A stretch of DNA of 54,135 nt, from NCBI GenBank assembly GCA_040219575.1, contig JAVJSD010000024.1, positions 1 through 54,135 on the forward strand, in the 5' to 3' direction. The stretch is from JAVJSD01 sp040219575. Its GTDB lineage: Bacteria; Planctomycetota; Planctomycetia; Pirellulales; Pirellulaceae. Numbering within the stretch: the stretch's first letter is position 1; each line of letters begins with the position of its first letter. The notes under the pieces were generated by a model. It worked only from the letters and a program-made list of their open reading frames with translations, had not been told where the DNA came from and searched no databases. Position numbers and translations under genes: made by a program. Below are positions 44,631 through 53,824 of the stretch, piece by piece.

Positions 44631-45470
44631 ATGATCGATCGCCCGACCGATACGCTGCTGCACCTACTGGAAACAGCCCTGTCGCAGCCCCGCCGCCAAT
44701 TGCTGGACCATGCGGTCTACCCGTCGATCCGCTCATTGCCTCAACTGCGGGTGTTCATGGAGCACCACATATACGCGGTGTGGGATTTCATGACGTTGCT
44801 CAAGGCGTTGCAGCGCCAGTTGACGAGTGTGGCGACGCCGTGGATTCCAACGGGCGATCCGGTCTGCCGACGACTGATCAACGAAATCGTCCTGGGAGAA
44901 GAAAGCGACGAGGCGCCCGACGGCGCGTACGCCAGCCACTTCGAACTCTATCGCGAGGCGATGCTTCAGTGCGGCGCCGAGGTCGGCCCGATTGACGAAT
45001 TGGTCGCCTGCATCCGTCGCGGCGACAGCATACTGCAGGCGCTCGAGTCGGCGCGCGCACCCGCCCCGGCGGCGGAGTTCGTCCGCGCCACGTGGTCGAC
45101 CGTGGCGTCGCACAAGACGCATGCCGTGGCGGCGGCGTTCACCTTCGGCCGCGAGGAGGTGATTCCCGATATGTTTCGTCGGCTGGTGGCCGATTTGAAC
45201 GAGTGCTTCCCCGGCCAGTTGGAGATGTTGCAGTATTACCTCGAACGGCACATCGCGTTGGACGAAGATCATCACGCGCCGCTGGCGAAGCGGATGCTGA
45301 CGTATTTGTGCGGCGAGGACGAGATCAAATGGCGCGAGGCGACGGAGGCGGCGGTCTTGGCGCTGAAGGCGCGAGTCGCCCTCTGGGACGGCGTCGCCGC
45401 GGCGATGTCGGCGGCGCCGACCGACGGACAAGCGACAGGACAAACGACGGCCTCCAAACGCTCGGCCTGA
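44631..45470 (+). CDS. DUF3050 family protein (haem-oxygenase-like fold)
   Basis: A 279-residue soluble helical protein. Conserved blocks of DUF3050 are clear: LLDHAVYPSIRSLPQLRVFMEHHIYAVWDFMTLLKALQ, INEIVLGEESDEAPDG, SHFELYREAMLQCGA, and later ERHIALDEDHHAPLAKRML. The His and Glu residues spread over these blocks fit a di-metal or haem-oxygenase-like bundle. The ATG at 44631 has GAAGG 8 nt upstream. Reaction unknown. It ends 10 bp from the convergent EF-hand gene. Confidence 0.88.
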   Translation: MIDRPTDTLLHLLETALSQPRRQLLDHAVYPSIRSLPQLRVFMEHHIYAVWDFMTLLKALQRQLTSVATPWIPTGDPVCRRLINEIVLGEESDEAPDGAYASHFELYREAMLQCGAEVGPIDELVACIRRGDSILQALESARAPAPAAEFVRATWSTVASHKTHAVAAAFTFGREEVIPDMFRRLVADLNECFPGQLEMLQYYLERHIALDEDHHAPLAKRMLTYLCGEDEIKWREATEAAVLALKARVALWDGVAAAMSAAPTDGQATGQTTASKRSA

Positions 45471-45480
45471 GGTATCGCGT

Positions 45481-47178
45481 TCAGTCGCCGCCGGCTTCCA
45501 ACGGTGAAATCACGTTGTCGCCGTCGTGGTCGAAACGGGCGAAGGTTGGGCGAGGGCCGAGGAATTCGCTGGCGGAAAGCCGGCCGTCGCCGTTGCGGTC
45601 CATGGCGCGGAACCAGGCAGGGCCGGTTTGCACAGCGGAGGCGAGATGATTGAACGGCAGGCCGCGGCTGACCGTTGATCGCAATTGCCGGGGCAGCCGA
45701 TTCTGGCGAATTCGGCCATCGACGACGCATCCGGCCGACTCGATTCGTCGCCACGAGCAGCGCAGTTCCGCGGCGGAGAGGCCGCCGTTGTAGTCGGCGT
45801 CGAGCAGTTCAAACAAGCCACGCCGGTGATCGAGCAGCGAGAACAACGTTTGCGCGGTGATCACGTGATCGAGAGCGTCGAGCCAGGCGACGAGTTCTTC
45901 ACGAGCCAACCGTCGGTCGCCGTCGCGGTCGGCGATCGAGTGGAGCGTCTTGAGGTCGGTCAACTTGGGATGTGCGGCGAGCTGTTCGGTCGCGACGGCG
46001 CCCTCTTCCGCAACTTCGGCGAATTGTTCGAGCAACTGCCCTCGACCGCGCCGCCAATCCGCCGACAACGCCGAGTCCCCAATCTGTACGCGCATCCACA
46101 ACGGGGCGAGCCGCGTGAATCCGTGGCGGGCGTCGACGCGCGTATCTTCTCGGGCGATCTCTTGTTCGATCTCGAACGCCTTCTCGTCTCGATTCCCGAC
46201 GCGGAGAATCCACCGTGTGTCGGCGGGAAAATCGCGCCAAGCGGCGAGTTCGTCCGCCGCAAGTCGTCGATCTCCGTCGCGGTCGAGCTGTTGGAACTGG
46301 CGGAATCGTCGGGCGGCGAGAGGAATCTCGTCGCGGGCGAGTTGTTCGTCGCCGTTGCGATCGAGTCTCCGCATCAGTTCGCCGCACCAGGCGATGTCGC
46401 GAGCGTCGCGCGGCAGCAAGACGAGGGGCAGCGGGTCGGTCTCGGCGGTGGAAGTGACGCTCGCCGCGGCGTAAGTCCTCGCCGCCGCTTCGCTGGAGGA
46501 TTCGACTTCGCGCGGCGGCGTCAACAACGCCGTGGCGGACGCGCCGGGATACCGCGCATGCGGCAGGAGTTCTCCCGGGCTGATCAACTCATCGCCGTTG
46601 CGGTCAAGCGTCAAGAGACGCTCGGCCGCCGCACTCCATGAATGTTCGTCCAATAACTGGCCTGGAGCGAGTTGCAACTGCTCGAGCAGTGCGGCCGTCA
46701 GTCGTTCGGTCTCGGGCGGCGATCCCACGGCCACGACCACGCCGCTAAGCCCCAGACGTTCGTAACCGCGCGACATCTCCCGCCGATCAATGCGGCCATC
46801 TTCATCCGCGTCGAACTTCTCCCAGGCGGGCGAGGCGGCTTGAGCGACGAACCGGCTCCACAAGGTCTGCCGCAAGCTGTGGGGATGCGGCAGCCGCGCC
46901 GCCTCCGTGCGATCGAGCGCCCCGTCGCCGTCGCGATCCACGAAATCGAACAGGCGCGTCATCGCCAAGCCCCAGCGATCGACCTGCGACTGACCATCGA
47001 TTTCGATCTCGAACCGCCATCGCTCGAGCGTCTCGCGACTGCACACGACCAGTTCCAGCGCCACGGGAGAAGCGGGCTCCGCCGCCGAAAGACGCGGCGC
47101 GGGCGCAACGAGGAGCGCGGCGACCATCGACAACCAAGACAGACATCGCAAGCAAGATCGTGCTTGAGGGCGTCGCAT
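45481..47178 (-). CDS. Secreted protein with nine EF-hand loops
   Basis: A 565-residue exported protein with a signal peptide (LRCLSWLSMVAALLVAPAPRLSA). I count nine EF-hand calcium loops: DRDGDGALDRTE, DADEDGRIDRRE, DRNGDELISPGE, DRNGDEQLARDE, DRDGDRRLAADE, DRDGDRRLAREE, DADYNGGLSAAE, DRNGDGRLSASE and DHDGDNVISPLE. Several are canonical; DADYNGG and DADEDGR are less so. Between the fifth and sixth is a loop-free beta-like stretch. It follows the DUF1501 gene after a 3-nt gap, so the two are co-translated, and belongs to the same minus-strand run. EF-hand proteins often sit beside DUF1501/1549 genes in planctomycetes; the job is unknown. Confidence 0.9.
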   Translation of the reverse strand: MRRPQARSCLRCLSWLSMVAALLVAPAPRLSAAEPASPVALELVVCSRETLERWRFEIEIDGQSQVDRWGLAMTRLFDFVDRDGDGALDRTEAARLPHPHSLRQTLWSRFVAQAASPAWEKFDADEDGRIDRREMSRGYERLGLSGVVVAVGSPPETERLTAALLEQLQLAPGQLLDEHSWSAAAERLLTLDRNGDELISPGELLPHARYPGASATALLTPPREVESSSEAAARTYAAASVTSTAETDPLPLVLLPRDARDIAWCGELMRRLDRNGDEQLARDEIPLAARRFRQFQQLDRDGDRRLAADELAAWRDFPADTRWILRVGNRDEKAFEIEQEIAREDTRVDARHGFTRLAPLWMRVQIGDSALSADWRRGRGQLLEQFAEVAEEGAVATEQLAAHPKLTDLKTLHSIADRDGDRRLAREELVAWLDALDHVITAQTLFSLLDHRRGLFELLDADYNGGLSAAELRCSWRRIESAGCVVDGRIRQNRLPRQLRSTVSRGLPFNHLASAVQTGPAWFRAMDRNGDGRLSASEFLGPRPTFARFDHDGDNVISPLEAGGD

Positions 47179-47181
47179 TGC

Positions 47182-48519
47182 TCAGTTCACCCCCTCGATC
47201 GGCTTGGCGGAGGGATCGGCGATGCGAATGGGGCGATTGACGTTCGAAAGGTGCTGCCGGCGGGGATCGATCCCGACCACCTGGCAGACCGTGGCGATGA
47301 AATCGGGAACCGTGTGGGCCGGGCCGTCGACCTGCTGACCGTCGGCGGTCGTCGCGCCGATCGCTTGACCGCCGAGTATGCCGCCGCCGGCCAGCGCCGC
47401 GGCCCACGCCTTCGGCCAGTGGTCGCGGCCTGCATTGCCGTTGATTTTCGGTGTGCGGCCGAACTCCCCCGTGCAGACGACCAGAGTCGAATCGAGCAGC
47501 CCGCGGTCGTCGAGATCGGCCAGCAAGGCGGCGAAGGCGCGGTCGAGTTCGCCGGCCAGCGCCGCCACGCGGTTGAAATTGTCTTGATGCGTGTCCCAGC
47601 CTTCCAGCGTGACCTCCACGAACGGCACGCCGCGTTCAACCAGTCGCCGGGCGAGCAGGCAACCCTGGCCGAACAGCGTCCGGCCGTAGACGTCGCGCGA
47701 CTTGTCGTCTTCACGATCCAGGTCGAAGGCCGAGGCCGCTTCGGGCCGCATCATCCGCATGGCTCGCTGCGTCGCCGACTGGTAGCCATCGACCAGTTCC
47801 GACTGATGCCGCAGGCGGAACCGCGCGTCGATATCGCGCAACAATTCTTGGCGTGCTATTCTCTCGGCGCGCCGCATCGACGCTTCGCTCGCCTTGGCAG
47901 CCTGGAAGACCGCCCCACGACGTCCTTCCGGTGGATGAAGCTCTGGCACGTTCAGGTCGGCGCTGGAAGCGGCGCCTTGGCCGATCATCAGCGGCGAGCA
48001 GCGAGGACCAAGGAATCCGCTGGCGGCGAAATTCGCCATTCGCGACGGCGGCGCAATGCTGACGAAGTTGGGCAGGTCGGTTTGCTCGTCGCCCAGCTCA
48101 CGCGCCGCCAGCGCGCCCAGGACGGGAAAGTCGATGCCGCCTTGCGGCAGGTAGCCGGTGCGGACGAACTGCGTCGCCCGGGCATGGTCGCCTTCCTTGG
48201 AAGCAAGCGACCGCAGCAACACCATCTCTCGGCCCCACTTCGCCAGTTGCGGGAGTTTCTCGGAGATGCGCAGGCCGGGCGCCGACGTTTCGATTTCGCG
48301 CGACGAACCGCCATTGGCATGTCCCGGCTTAAGATCCCACAGGTCGATTGTGGCGGGGCCGCCCTGGAGCCACAGCAGAATGATGGACTTGTGCGCGGCA
48401 TCCGACTCGGCCGCATGGGCCGCCAGATTCTCGATCCAGGCGGACGACGACGCGCCCGCCACGCCGATCACCGCCGCTTTTAAGATGTCGCGCCGACTCG
48501 CTCCCCCGTTCGCATTCAT
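47182..48519 (-). CDS. DUF1501 protein, Tat-exported
   Basis: A 445-residue protein of the DUF1501 family (sulfatase/phosphatase-like fold). Tat-like N-terminus SRRDILKAAVIGVAGASSS. Seen: SIILLWLQGGPATIDLWDLKPG, MVLLRSLASKEGDHARATQFVRTGYLPQ, VPFVEVTLEGWDTHQDNF, VCTGEFGRTPKINGNAGRDHWP, and GPAHTVPDFIATVCQVVGIDP. The ATG at 48519 follows GGGAGAG. It is the usual partner of DUF1549/DUF1553 genes, here upstream at 48630, and is co-translated with the EF-hand gene downstream. The reaction is not known. Confidence 0.93.
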   Translation of the reverse strand: MNANGGASRRDILKAAVIGVAGASSSAWIENLAAHAAESDAAHKSIILLWLQGGPATIDLWDLKPGHANGGSSREIETSAPGLRISEKLPQLAKWGREMVLLRSLASKEGDHARATQFVRTGYLPQGGIDFPVLGALAARELGDEQTDLPNFVSIAPPSRMANFAASGFLGPRCSPLMIGQGAASSADLNVPELHPPEGRRGAVFQAAKASEASMRRAERIARQELLRDIDARFRLRHQSELVDGYQSATQRAMRMMRPEAASAFDLDREDDKSRDVYGRTLFGQGCLLARRLVERGVPFVEVTLEGWDTHQDNFNRVAALAGELDRAFAALLADLDDRGLLDSTLVVCTGEFGRTPKINGNAGRDHWPKAWAAALAGGGILGGQAIGATTADGQQVDGPAHTVPDFIATVCQVVGIDPRRQHLSNVNRPIRIADPSAKPIEGVN

Positions 48520-48552
48520 GATGTATCTCTCCCGTCGTTTAACATTTTCCTT

Positions 48553-48582
48553 CGTACGACGGACGTCCTCGTCCGTCGTACG
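48553..48582. repeat. 12-bp perfect inverted repeat in the DUF1549-DUF1501 gap
   Basis: CGTACGACGGAC and GTCCGTCGTACG are exact reverse complements around a 6-nt loop. It lies in the 110-bp gap between two co-directional genes, so it could be a REP-like element, an mRNA stabiliser or a weak terminator. No T-run follows. Confidence 0.6.
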
Positions 48583-48629
48583 CCGTGAGTTGTTGGATCG
48601 CGGCGAACTCCGGCGTTCGTCGCACAATC

Positions 48630-50204
48630 TCAATGATTCGTGTTGAACTCAACGCTGTTGAGCAACGCCCACAACAGGTCGGACATGCGCTCGGCACGCG
48701 ACGCACCGTCGTTCCCGTCGTTCCCGTCGACGCCGGGAGCGAGGTACTCGAGCCTCTGCGCGAACTCTTCCTCGTGAGGCCTCCGACCGAGTGCGGCCAG
48801 GTACAACATCTCGACTCGCTGGCGATCGTTTAGGAACGGCGCTCGAGCCAGGGCGATTACGGTGGGACTGTTGTCGTGGTGCGTCAGCCGGTTGACCAAA
48901 TCGCCGTTCATTAAAGTGAGCGACTGCAGAATCGCGCGCTCCGCGCTTCCGGCACGTTCGATTCGAAAGCGCTTGGTGAATCGCCGGCGCTGGCGCAGCG
49001 CCGCGGTTGTGGCCAGGTCGTCGCTCAAGACCGGCAGCCCCGCGGCGACGCGCAGACTGTCGAAGAGTTGCTCGCCGGTCAGGCCGCGGATGGGCGCTCG
49101 CGCGAACAACTCCAAGGGTTTCGAGGCGGCGCCGGCCACCGGCGTTATCGACGAACGCTGGTACGCTTTCGAGCAGGCGATGGCCCGAGTGAGGTAGGCC
49201 AGGTCGTAGTCGCTGGCGATGAATGCTTTCGCCAGGTCGTCGAGCAGACGTTCGTCGACCGCCTCGCCGGCCGACAGGTCGTCGAGCGGATCGAGCAAGC
49301 CAGCCCCAAAAAAGTGCGCCCAGACGTGGTTGACCGCGTTCTTGGCGAAGTACGGATTGTCGTTACGAATAACCCACTCGGCCAACAGGCGGCGCCCGGT
49401 GTCGGCAATGATTCGTCGTGGCCACACGATCGACTCGCCGGTGAGCAGCCGCGGCGTGACGACCAGGTCCGAATCCGGAATCGCCAATTCGAGCCGCACG
49501 TCGTGCAGGTCACCGTCCTTGCCGCGCTTCGGCCGAGCGAAGAAGGCCGCCGTCTCCCAGAACTGGTCGCGCGTCCAGCGGGCGAAGGGATGATCGTGGC
49601 ACTGCGCGCACTCGAGATTGACGCCCAGGTAGGCCCGGGCGACGTTGGCCGCGAGATTCTCGGCGCGGTAGTCGTTGGCGCGGAGAAACGTGTCGGGCGC
49701 TCGGCGGTTTTCGCTCACGAAATCGGCGGGCGAATCGGCGAGATCCTCCGCGGCGGCGGCGACCAACCGGTAGACAAGCCGATTGTAGGGCGTCCCTCGC
49801 TGCAGCTGTTCGGCGATCCAACGGTCGGCCTCTTCCGCCAGGTAGTCGTGCGGATCGACGTCCGTCTGCGGCAGCCACGAGCGTCGCAGGAAAACGGCGA
49901 AATGCCGCGCGTGAGCCGCCGACGCGATCAGACGTTCGACGAGCAACTCACGTTTGTCGCTCCGCTGGTCGGCCAGAAAGTCGCGCGCCTCGGCAGCGGT
50001 CGGAATTCGGCCCACGAGATCGAGCATCACGCGCCGCAGGAACGCCGCGTCGTCGGTGAGTGGATTGGGCTTGAGGCCATTCTGCCGCCAAACGTCGGTC
50101 AATCGCCCGTCGATGCGGGCAGCGAGTTCGGCGGCGCTAGGCGGTTGCGCGGCGATCGCGCTTGAAGCGAGCAGCAGGAACCATGCGAAGCAAAGCGGTC
50201 TCAT
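48630..50204 (-). CDS. DUF1549/DUF1553 cytochrome-type protein
   Basis: A 524-residue exported protein. Signal peptide LCFAWFLLLASSAIAA. DUF1549 blocks: AAFLRRVMLDLVGRIPTAAEARDFL and ENLAANVARAYLGVNLECAQCHDHPFARW, with a CxxCH motif (CAQCH) that in related proteins binds haem or resembles it. DUF1553 block: NPYFAKNAVNHVWAHFFGAGLLDPLDDL and IRGLTGEQLFDSLRVAAG. The ATG at 50204 follows GGGAG. It leads the DUF1549-DUF1501-EF-hand set. Function unknown. Confidence 0.93.
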   Translation of the reverse strand: MRPLCFAWFLLLASSAIAAQPPSAAELAARIDGRLTDVWRQNGLKPNPLTDDAAFLRRVMLDLVGRIPTAAEARDFLADQRSDKRELLVERLIASAAHARHFAVFLRRSWLPQTDVDPHDYLAEEADRWIAEQLQRGTPYNRLVYRLVAAAAEDLADSPADFVSENRRAPDTFLRANDYRAENLAANVARAYLGVNLECAQCHDHPFARWTRDQFWETAAFFARPKRGKDGDLHDVRLELAIPDSDLVVTPRLLTGESIVWPRRIIADTGRRLLAEWVIRNDNPYFAKNAVNHVWAHFFGAGLLDPLDDLSAGEAVDERLLDDLAKAFIASDYDLAYLTRAIACSKAYQRSSITPVAGAASKPLELFARAPIRGLTGEQLFDSLRVAAGLPVLSDDLATTAALRQRRRFTKRFRIERAGSAERAILQSLTLMNGDLVNRLTHHDNSPTVIALARAPFLNDRQRVEMLYLAALGRRPHEEEFAQRLEYLAPGVDGNDGNDGASRAERMSDLLWALLNSVEFNTNH

Positions 50205-50262
50205 GTTCGCGCTCCCGGAGTTAAACTCTCTGGGCCGTCTGCGAGAAGGCCCCCCCGGCGTG

Positions 50263-50700
50263 TCAAGGAAGCTTGAAGTCAATGGTGTTCTCCCCCTCGC
50301 TTACCTCGGCGTCGAGCTTGGGCGTCTTCTCCTTCGCGTACACGCCCTTCAGTCGGTCCGGAGGCAGCGGGTCGGCTTCTTCGGGACCGGGCTCGGGCCA
50401 GTAGATCGTCACCTTGTAGTTTCCCGCGGGGGCGCCGTCGTCCTTGGTGAACGACGTCAACTGATAGCGGCCGTTCTCGTCGGCGACTCCTCGCGCGGTG
50501 ACCGTGCCGCCCACGACGCTCTTGCTTTCCGGGTGATAGATGATGACCGCCCGCGACATCGGGTCGCCTTGGTAGGTCAACACGCCGACCACTGGATGAA
50601 CCGGCATCAGATCGACTTCTTGATCGCCGGAGCAACCGACAATCGCCGTCAGTCCGGTGAGCGAAAGCACCGTGGCGGCGCGAAACAACAACCGACGCAT
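50263..50700 (-). CDS. Small lipoprotein with transthyretin/carboxypeptidase-regulatory-like fold
   Basis: A 145-residue protein with a lipobox at IVGC (Cys23), so it is a lipoprotein. The mature part is one beta-sandwich-like domain (PVVGVLTYQGDPMSRAVIIYHP, VADENGRYQLTSF, GAPAGNYKVTIYWPEP), the pattern of planctomycete lipoproteins often found after DUF1559 genes. The ATG at 50700 follows GGGAG. It lies just downstream of the DUF1559 gene in the same direction. Likely co-expressed with it. Confidence 0.85.
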   Translation of the reverse strand: MRRLLFRAATVLSLTGLTAIVGCSGDQEVDLMPVHPVVGVLTYQGDPMSRAVIIYHPESKSVVGGTVTARGVADENGRYQLTSFTKDDGAPAGNYKVTIYWPEPGPEEADPLPPDRLKGVYAKEKTPKLDAEVSEGENTIDFKLP

Positions 50701-50776
50701 GGACAAACTCCCAGTTGAGAAGACGTAGCTCTTAGCGAACGCTGATCGCGACGCACGCGGCCGGCAAGGCGCAGGG

Positions 50777-50809
50777 GGGCATCCTGACTGTCGGACAGGC
50801 AAGATGCCC
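50777..50809. repeat. Inverted repeat between the DUF1559 and lipoprotein genes
   Basis: GGGCATC (50777-50783) and GATGCCC (50803-50809) form a 7-bp stem enclosing a second short stem, CTGTC-G-GACAG. It lies in the 128-bp gap between two co-directional genes and may act as an attenuator or be a REP-like element. Confidence 0.45.
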
Positions 50810-50828
50810 GCCCCGCGACGCGGGCCTA

Positions 50829-51779
50829 TTAGAAGGAATCTCGCTCCAGGATTTCCGATCCGGCGATCGAGACCAGCGCCACGAACATCTCCTGGTTCAG
50901 TCCGTCCTTGAGGAAGCGAATGGAGCCATCGCAGAACAGCACGTTGGCGCCGCCCGCATGGAACGAGTAGATGCCGGCGCCATTGCTGACGTTCACCGCC
51001 AAGGGGCCGAAGGCGTTTTCGCCCGTCGAATCGTACGACCGCAGGTGATTCCAGTTGGGGGCCGCCCAACTGCCGAACGAGAAGCCGGGCACCAGCGACA
51101 GCGGCGTGTCGGGGTTGAGGTTGTTGGTGACCATCCGGCCCGCCTTCCAGCTATTCGGCTTGTCCGCCATTTCGACGACTTGAATGGTGTAGGTCGTGCC
51201 GTCGACGATCTCCGACAGCCGCACCGCCTTGCCGGCCGTGACGCCCGAGGCGCCGTACACGCGTCCGGGATAGGCCATCGCCCCGCGATGCAGGTTTTCG
51301 ACGACGTTGTTCTGGTAGTAGATGCCGGCGCTGGCGACGTAGTCGGTGGGCGCGGTTTGAAAGACGTCGCCTTCCTCGTCGGCCTGCGTGACCCAACGAT
51401 GGTAGTTCGGCGCCGAGAGGCAGAGGTAGGTCGAGATCCGCGTCGCGCCGACCGCGCGGTTGTTCGAGTCTTCGTCGTCCCACCAGTCGTACGCCAGGTC
51501 GTAGGTCTTGTAGACGTTCTGCTCCTCGAGGTGGGGCAGCAACAGCGTGTTCCAACTGGTGAACGGCGAAACGCGATTGTTGGGCAGCGCCGAGTCGTGA
51601 TTCACCGAGTAGCTGTGCGAGGCCAGGCCGATCTGACGCATGTTGTTCAGGCATTCGGTTTGCCGCGCCGACTCGCGAGTGTTCATCACGGCCGGCAGCA
51701 GCATGCCGGCCAGGATGCCGATGATCACGATGACCACCATCAATTCAATCAAGGTGAAGCCGTGTCGATGTCGCGTCAT
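50829..51779 (-). CDS. DUF1559 pseudopilin-like protein
   Basis: A 316-residue protein of the planctomycete DUF1559 family. The type IV pilin-like prepeptide is at RHGFTLIELMVVIVIIGILAGMLLPAV, with prepilin-peptidase cleavage after Gly7 and the usual Glu at position 5 of the mature protein. The mature part has TECLNNMRQIGLASHSYSVNHD and a C-terminal FHAGGANVLFCDGSIRFLKDGL block (the H-X9-DG type motif of the family). The ATG at 51779 follows AAGGA at 9 nt. Planctomycetes have many such copies; their role in secretion or appendages is not established. Precedes the small lipoprotein gene. Confidence 0.95.
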   Translation of the reverse strand: MTRHRHGFTLIELMVVIVIIGILAGMLLPAVMNTRESARQTECLNNMRQIGLASHSYSVNHDSALPNNRVSPFTSWNTLLLPHLEEQNVYKTYDLAYDWWDDEDSNNRAVGATRISTYLCLSAPNYHRWVTQADEEGDVFQTAPTDYVASAGIYYQNNVVENLHRGAMAYPGRVYGASGVTAGKAVRLSEIVDGTTYTIQVVEMADKPNSWKAGRMVTNNLNPDTPLSLVPGFSFGSWAAPNWNHLRSYDSTGENAFGPLAVNVSNGAGIYSFHAGGANVLFCDGSIRFLKDGLNQEMFVALVSIAGSEILERDSF

Positions 51780-51932
51780 GTGGAGATTCCTTCTGTGAAT
51801 GGTCTCAAACCTCAAGGGGACGAATCCTGTCGCCCTGGCGAACGGCTGGGGCTTTGGCGCGCGCGGACCGCGCGGTGTGTTCGACGGATGTCTCGTCCCA
51901 CGAGGTCCGTTCCGCCGCATCCACCGCCAGAC

Positions 51933-52799
51933 TCACAGGGAGAAATCGCGGCGAACGTTCTTGGTCTTGCTTTGCGATTCTCGGCGAAAGCGTTTCATCG
52001 TTTCGCCTGCGTCGAACCGCCATCCTCCGTTGCTCTCCCGCCGCCAGGCCTGCAAGAGCACGATGTCGCTCTTCTTGACGCCTTGGATCCGCACTTCGAC
52101 CCAGGTGACGGGCGGCGCACGGCTTTCGACGGCCATTTTCAATCGGGCGCCTCCCAGCGATCCGCTCGACGACAGCGATCCCTTCAGGCCCAGCAGCACC
52201 CACTGCTGATAGTCGCCGCTCTCACGCGGATCGACGAACGCCTCTTTCGTCGTCTCGTCGTCTTGGAGCGACCCGAGCATGAACTGATTCACCGAGCGGA
52301 GAAGCTGTGGATCGGCCCTACTGGCGGCCGAGCGCCAGACAAGCAAGGCGGTTGCGGCGGCGAGCACACCACAACCGGCCAGCCATACGCGGCGAGACGG
52401 CATGCATGCCCGAACATCCGCCGGCAGCGCGAATCGACCCGCCGCAGGCTTGGACTTCGCCAAGGTCGACGTTTTGGCCGAATCGGCTCCCGGTGACGCT
52501 CGGGGAATATCCAAACCGCAACGTGAGCAGGCGATACTGGCCAACGAGGCCTTGGGAGGTTGCTCCACGTGGCGACAGCGGGGGCAGACAACTCGATCGG
52601 TGCGGAACGAGCGAACTTGCCCATCGCGGTCGACGACGAACGGCGTCTTGCAGTTGGGACAGCGCTTGAAATGCGACAGGCCGCGGACGTTGACTTGCCC
52701 TCGCGTGCCGCAACACGGGCACTCCAGCAGCAGGCGAATCTCTTCGCCCGCGCAGTCGCGGCGGGCGTCTGCGTCGCTCAGGCTTGCCGAACCTCTCAT
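51933..52799 (-). CDS. Membrane protein with two zinc ribbons
   Basis: A 288-residue protein. Four CxxC pairs (Cys27/30, Cys47/50, Cys72/75, Cys91/94) form two zinc ribbons in the first 100 residues. A hydrophobic segment at about 138-155 (VWLAGCGVLAAATALLVW) is the only membrane span, so the ribbons should be cytoplasmic and the C-terminal 130 residues external. Those carry TWVEVRIQGVKKSDIVLLQAW, unlike any family I know. The layout, zinc ribbons then one span then an outer domain, echoes the giant Ig protein at 11068 on a smaller scale. The ATG at 52799 has no good ribosome site. Function unknown. Confidence 0.72.
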   Translation of the reverse strand: MRGSASLSDADARRDCAGEEIRLLLECPCCGTRGQVNVRGLSHFKRCPNCKTPFVVDRDGQVRSFRTDRVVCPRCRHVEQPPKASLASIACSRCGLDIPRASPGADSAKTSTLAKSKPAAGRFALPADVRACMPSRRVWLAGCGVLAAATALLVWRSAASRADPQLLRSVNQFMLGSLQDDETTKEAFVDPRESGDYQQWVLLGLKGSLSSSGSLGGARLKMAVESRAPPVTWVEVRIQGVKKSDIVLLQAWRRESNGGWRFDAGETMKRFRRESQSKTKNVRRDFSL

Positions 52800-53130
52800 G
52801 GGAAGCAACGCGAGTCGTGGTGGGTGGGCGATGTTCTACGCGCAGGGGGAGACAGACGGCGCATGGCGCGCTCCTTCCGACACTCGGCGGAGGCGCGACA
52901 TCAGCGTCGGACCGAAGAGAAAAGCAACTCGCGCGCCAGACTCCGCCTCAGATCACGGAACCATGATTCGCCGCTAGATTCCGCACGATTGCGCCAGCCG
53001 ACAAAGTCGCCGGGACGTCGCGGCGGCGAGAAAACCGACATGCGTGTCGCTACGTTCGACGCCGATGCCCATCATCGTTTTCGACGTCCCCGTAGAACTG
53101 CGGGCGAGAAATTTCACGGCGTCCGTGCAA
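52800..53130. other. Intergenic region
   Basis: About 330 bp between two co-directional minus-strand genes. Open frames here are short, overlap on several strands and lack ribosome sites. No repeat or promoter was recognised. Confidence 0.4.
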
Positions 53131-53622
53131 TCAGCGCCCGACACGAGTGAACGTGAGCAGCAGAATCTCGGAGTCGGGCGGCGACGCGAATTCTTGCGGG
53201 CGGGCGCGAACGACGGCCTCGGGCGTGGCGACGCACAATCGGAGTTTGTTCTCACTCCGTTCGTAAATGCCTTCCAAGGTCGTTCCGGCCTGGGGCTGGC
53301 CGTCTTCCGGCGAGATGTAGGTCAGGTCGATCACCTTGGGCGTGCAGGTCGGATCGAGCACCATCTTCAATTGGATCTTGGTCTCGCCCAGCATGGCCGT
53401 CACGCCCTGCTTGTTGATGATCAGTTGCAGGGCGACGTCCTCCTCGGCACCGCCTTTCACGAGCGAGTCGAGACTCCAAGTTCCCTGCAAGTCGGCAATC
53501 GCCTTGGCGGACTCGGTCGCCGGCTCATCGGCCGCGGCCGTGGCGACGAACACCGCCAGCAGGAGTCCTGCGGCGAGGCGGGTCTGAATTGCTACCAGGG
53601 GAAATCGGAGTTTTGACTTCAT
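53131..53622 (-). CDS. TIGR03067-type secreted protein
   Basis: A 163-residue exported protein. Signal peptide LAAGLLLAVFVATAAA. The mature domain has IADLQGTWSLDSLVKGG, the MVLDPTCTPKVIDLTYISPEDG block, GTTLEGIYERSENKLRLCVA, and a beta-rich end (SEILLLTFTRV). This is the order of the planctomycete conserved domain TIGR03067, lipocalin-like by general pattern. The ATG at 53622 follows GGGAG; the open frame to 53766 adds nothing recognisable. Function unknown. Confidence 0.85.
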   Translation of the reverse strand: MKSKLRFPLVAIQTRLAAGLLLAVFVATAAADEPATESAKAIADLQGTWSLDSLVKGGAEEDVALQLIINKQGVTAMLGETKIQLKMVLDPTCTPKVIDLTYISPEDGQPQAGTTLEGIYERSENKLRLCVATPEAVVRARPQEFASPPDSEILLLTFTRVGR

Positions 53623-53824
53623 CGCCACGGTGCTCCCTTGTGAATGATCAATCGACCACGGTTCGAGATGGAGCCGGGCTCCCTTCAGCTTAGCAGGCTT
53701 GCGACTGGCGAGGCAAGAACAGCGATGGCTGGGCAGTGGGCTAGTTTGAACGACACGTAAGGTCACAACGGTACGTCCGCGTTGAGCAGTGGGATGCTTT
53801 TTGAGGAAAGGCGATTTGTGACTG

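Noticed and set aside
46672..48483. 603-codon open frame on the plus strand
   Set aside because: It is opposite the EF-hand and DUF1501 genes, which have signal peptides and motifs; composition shadow.
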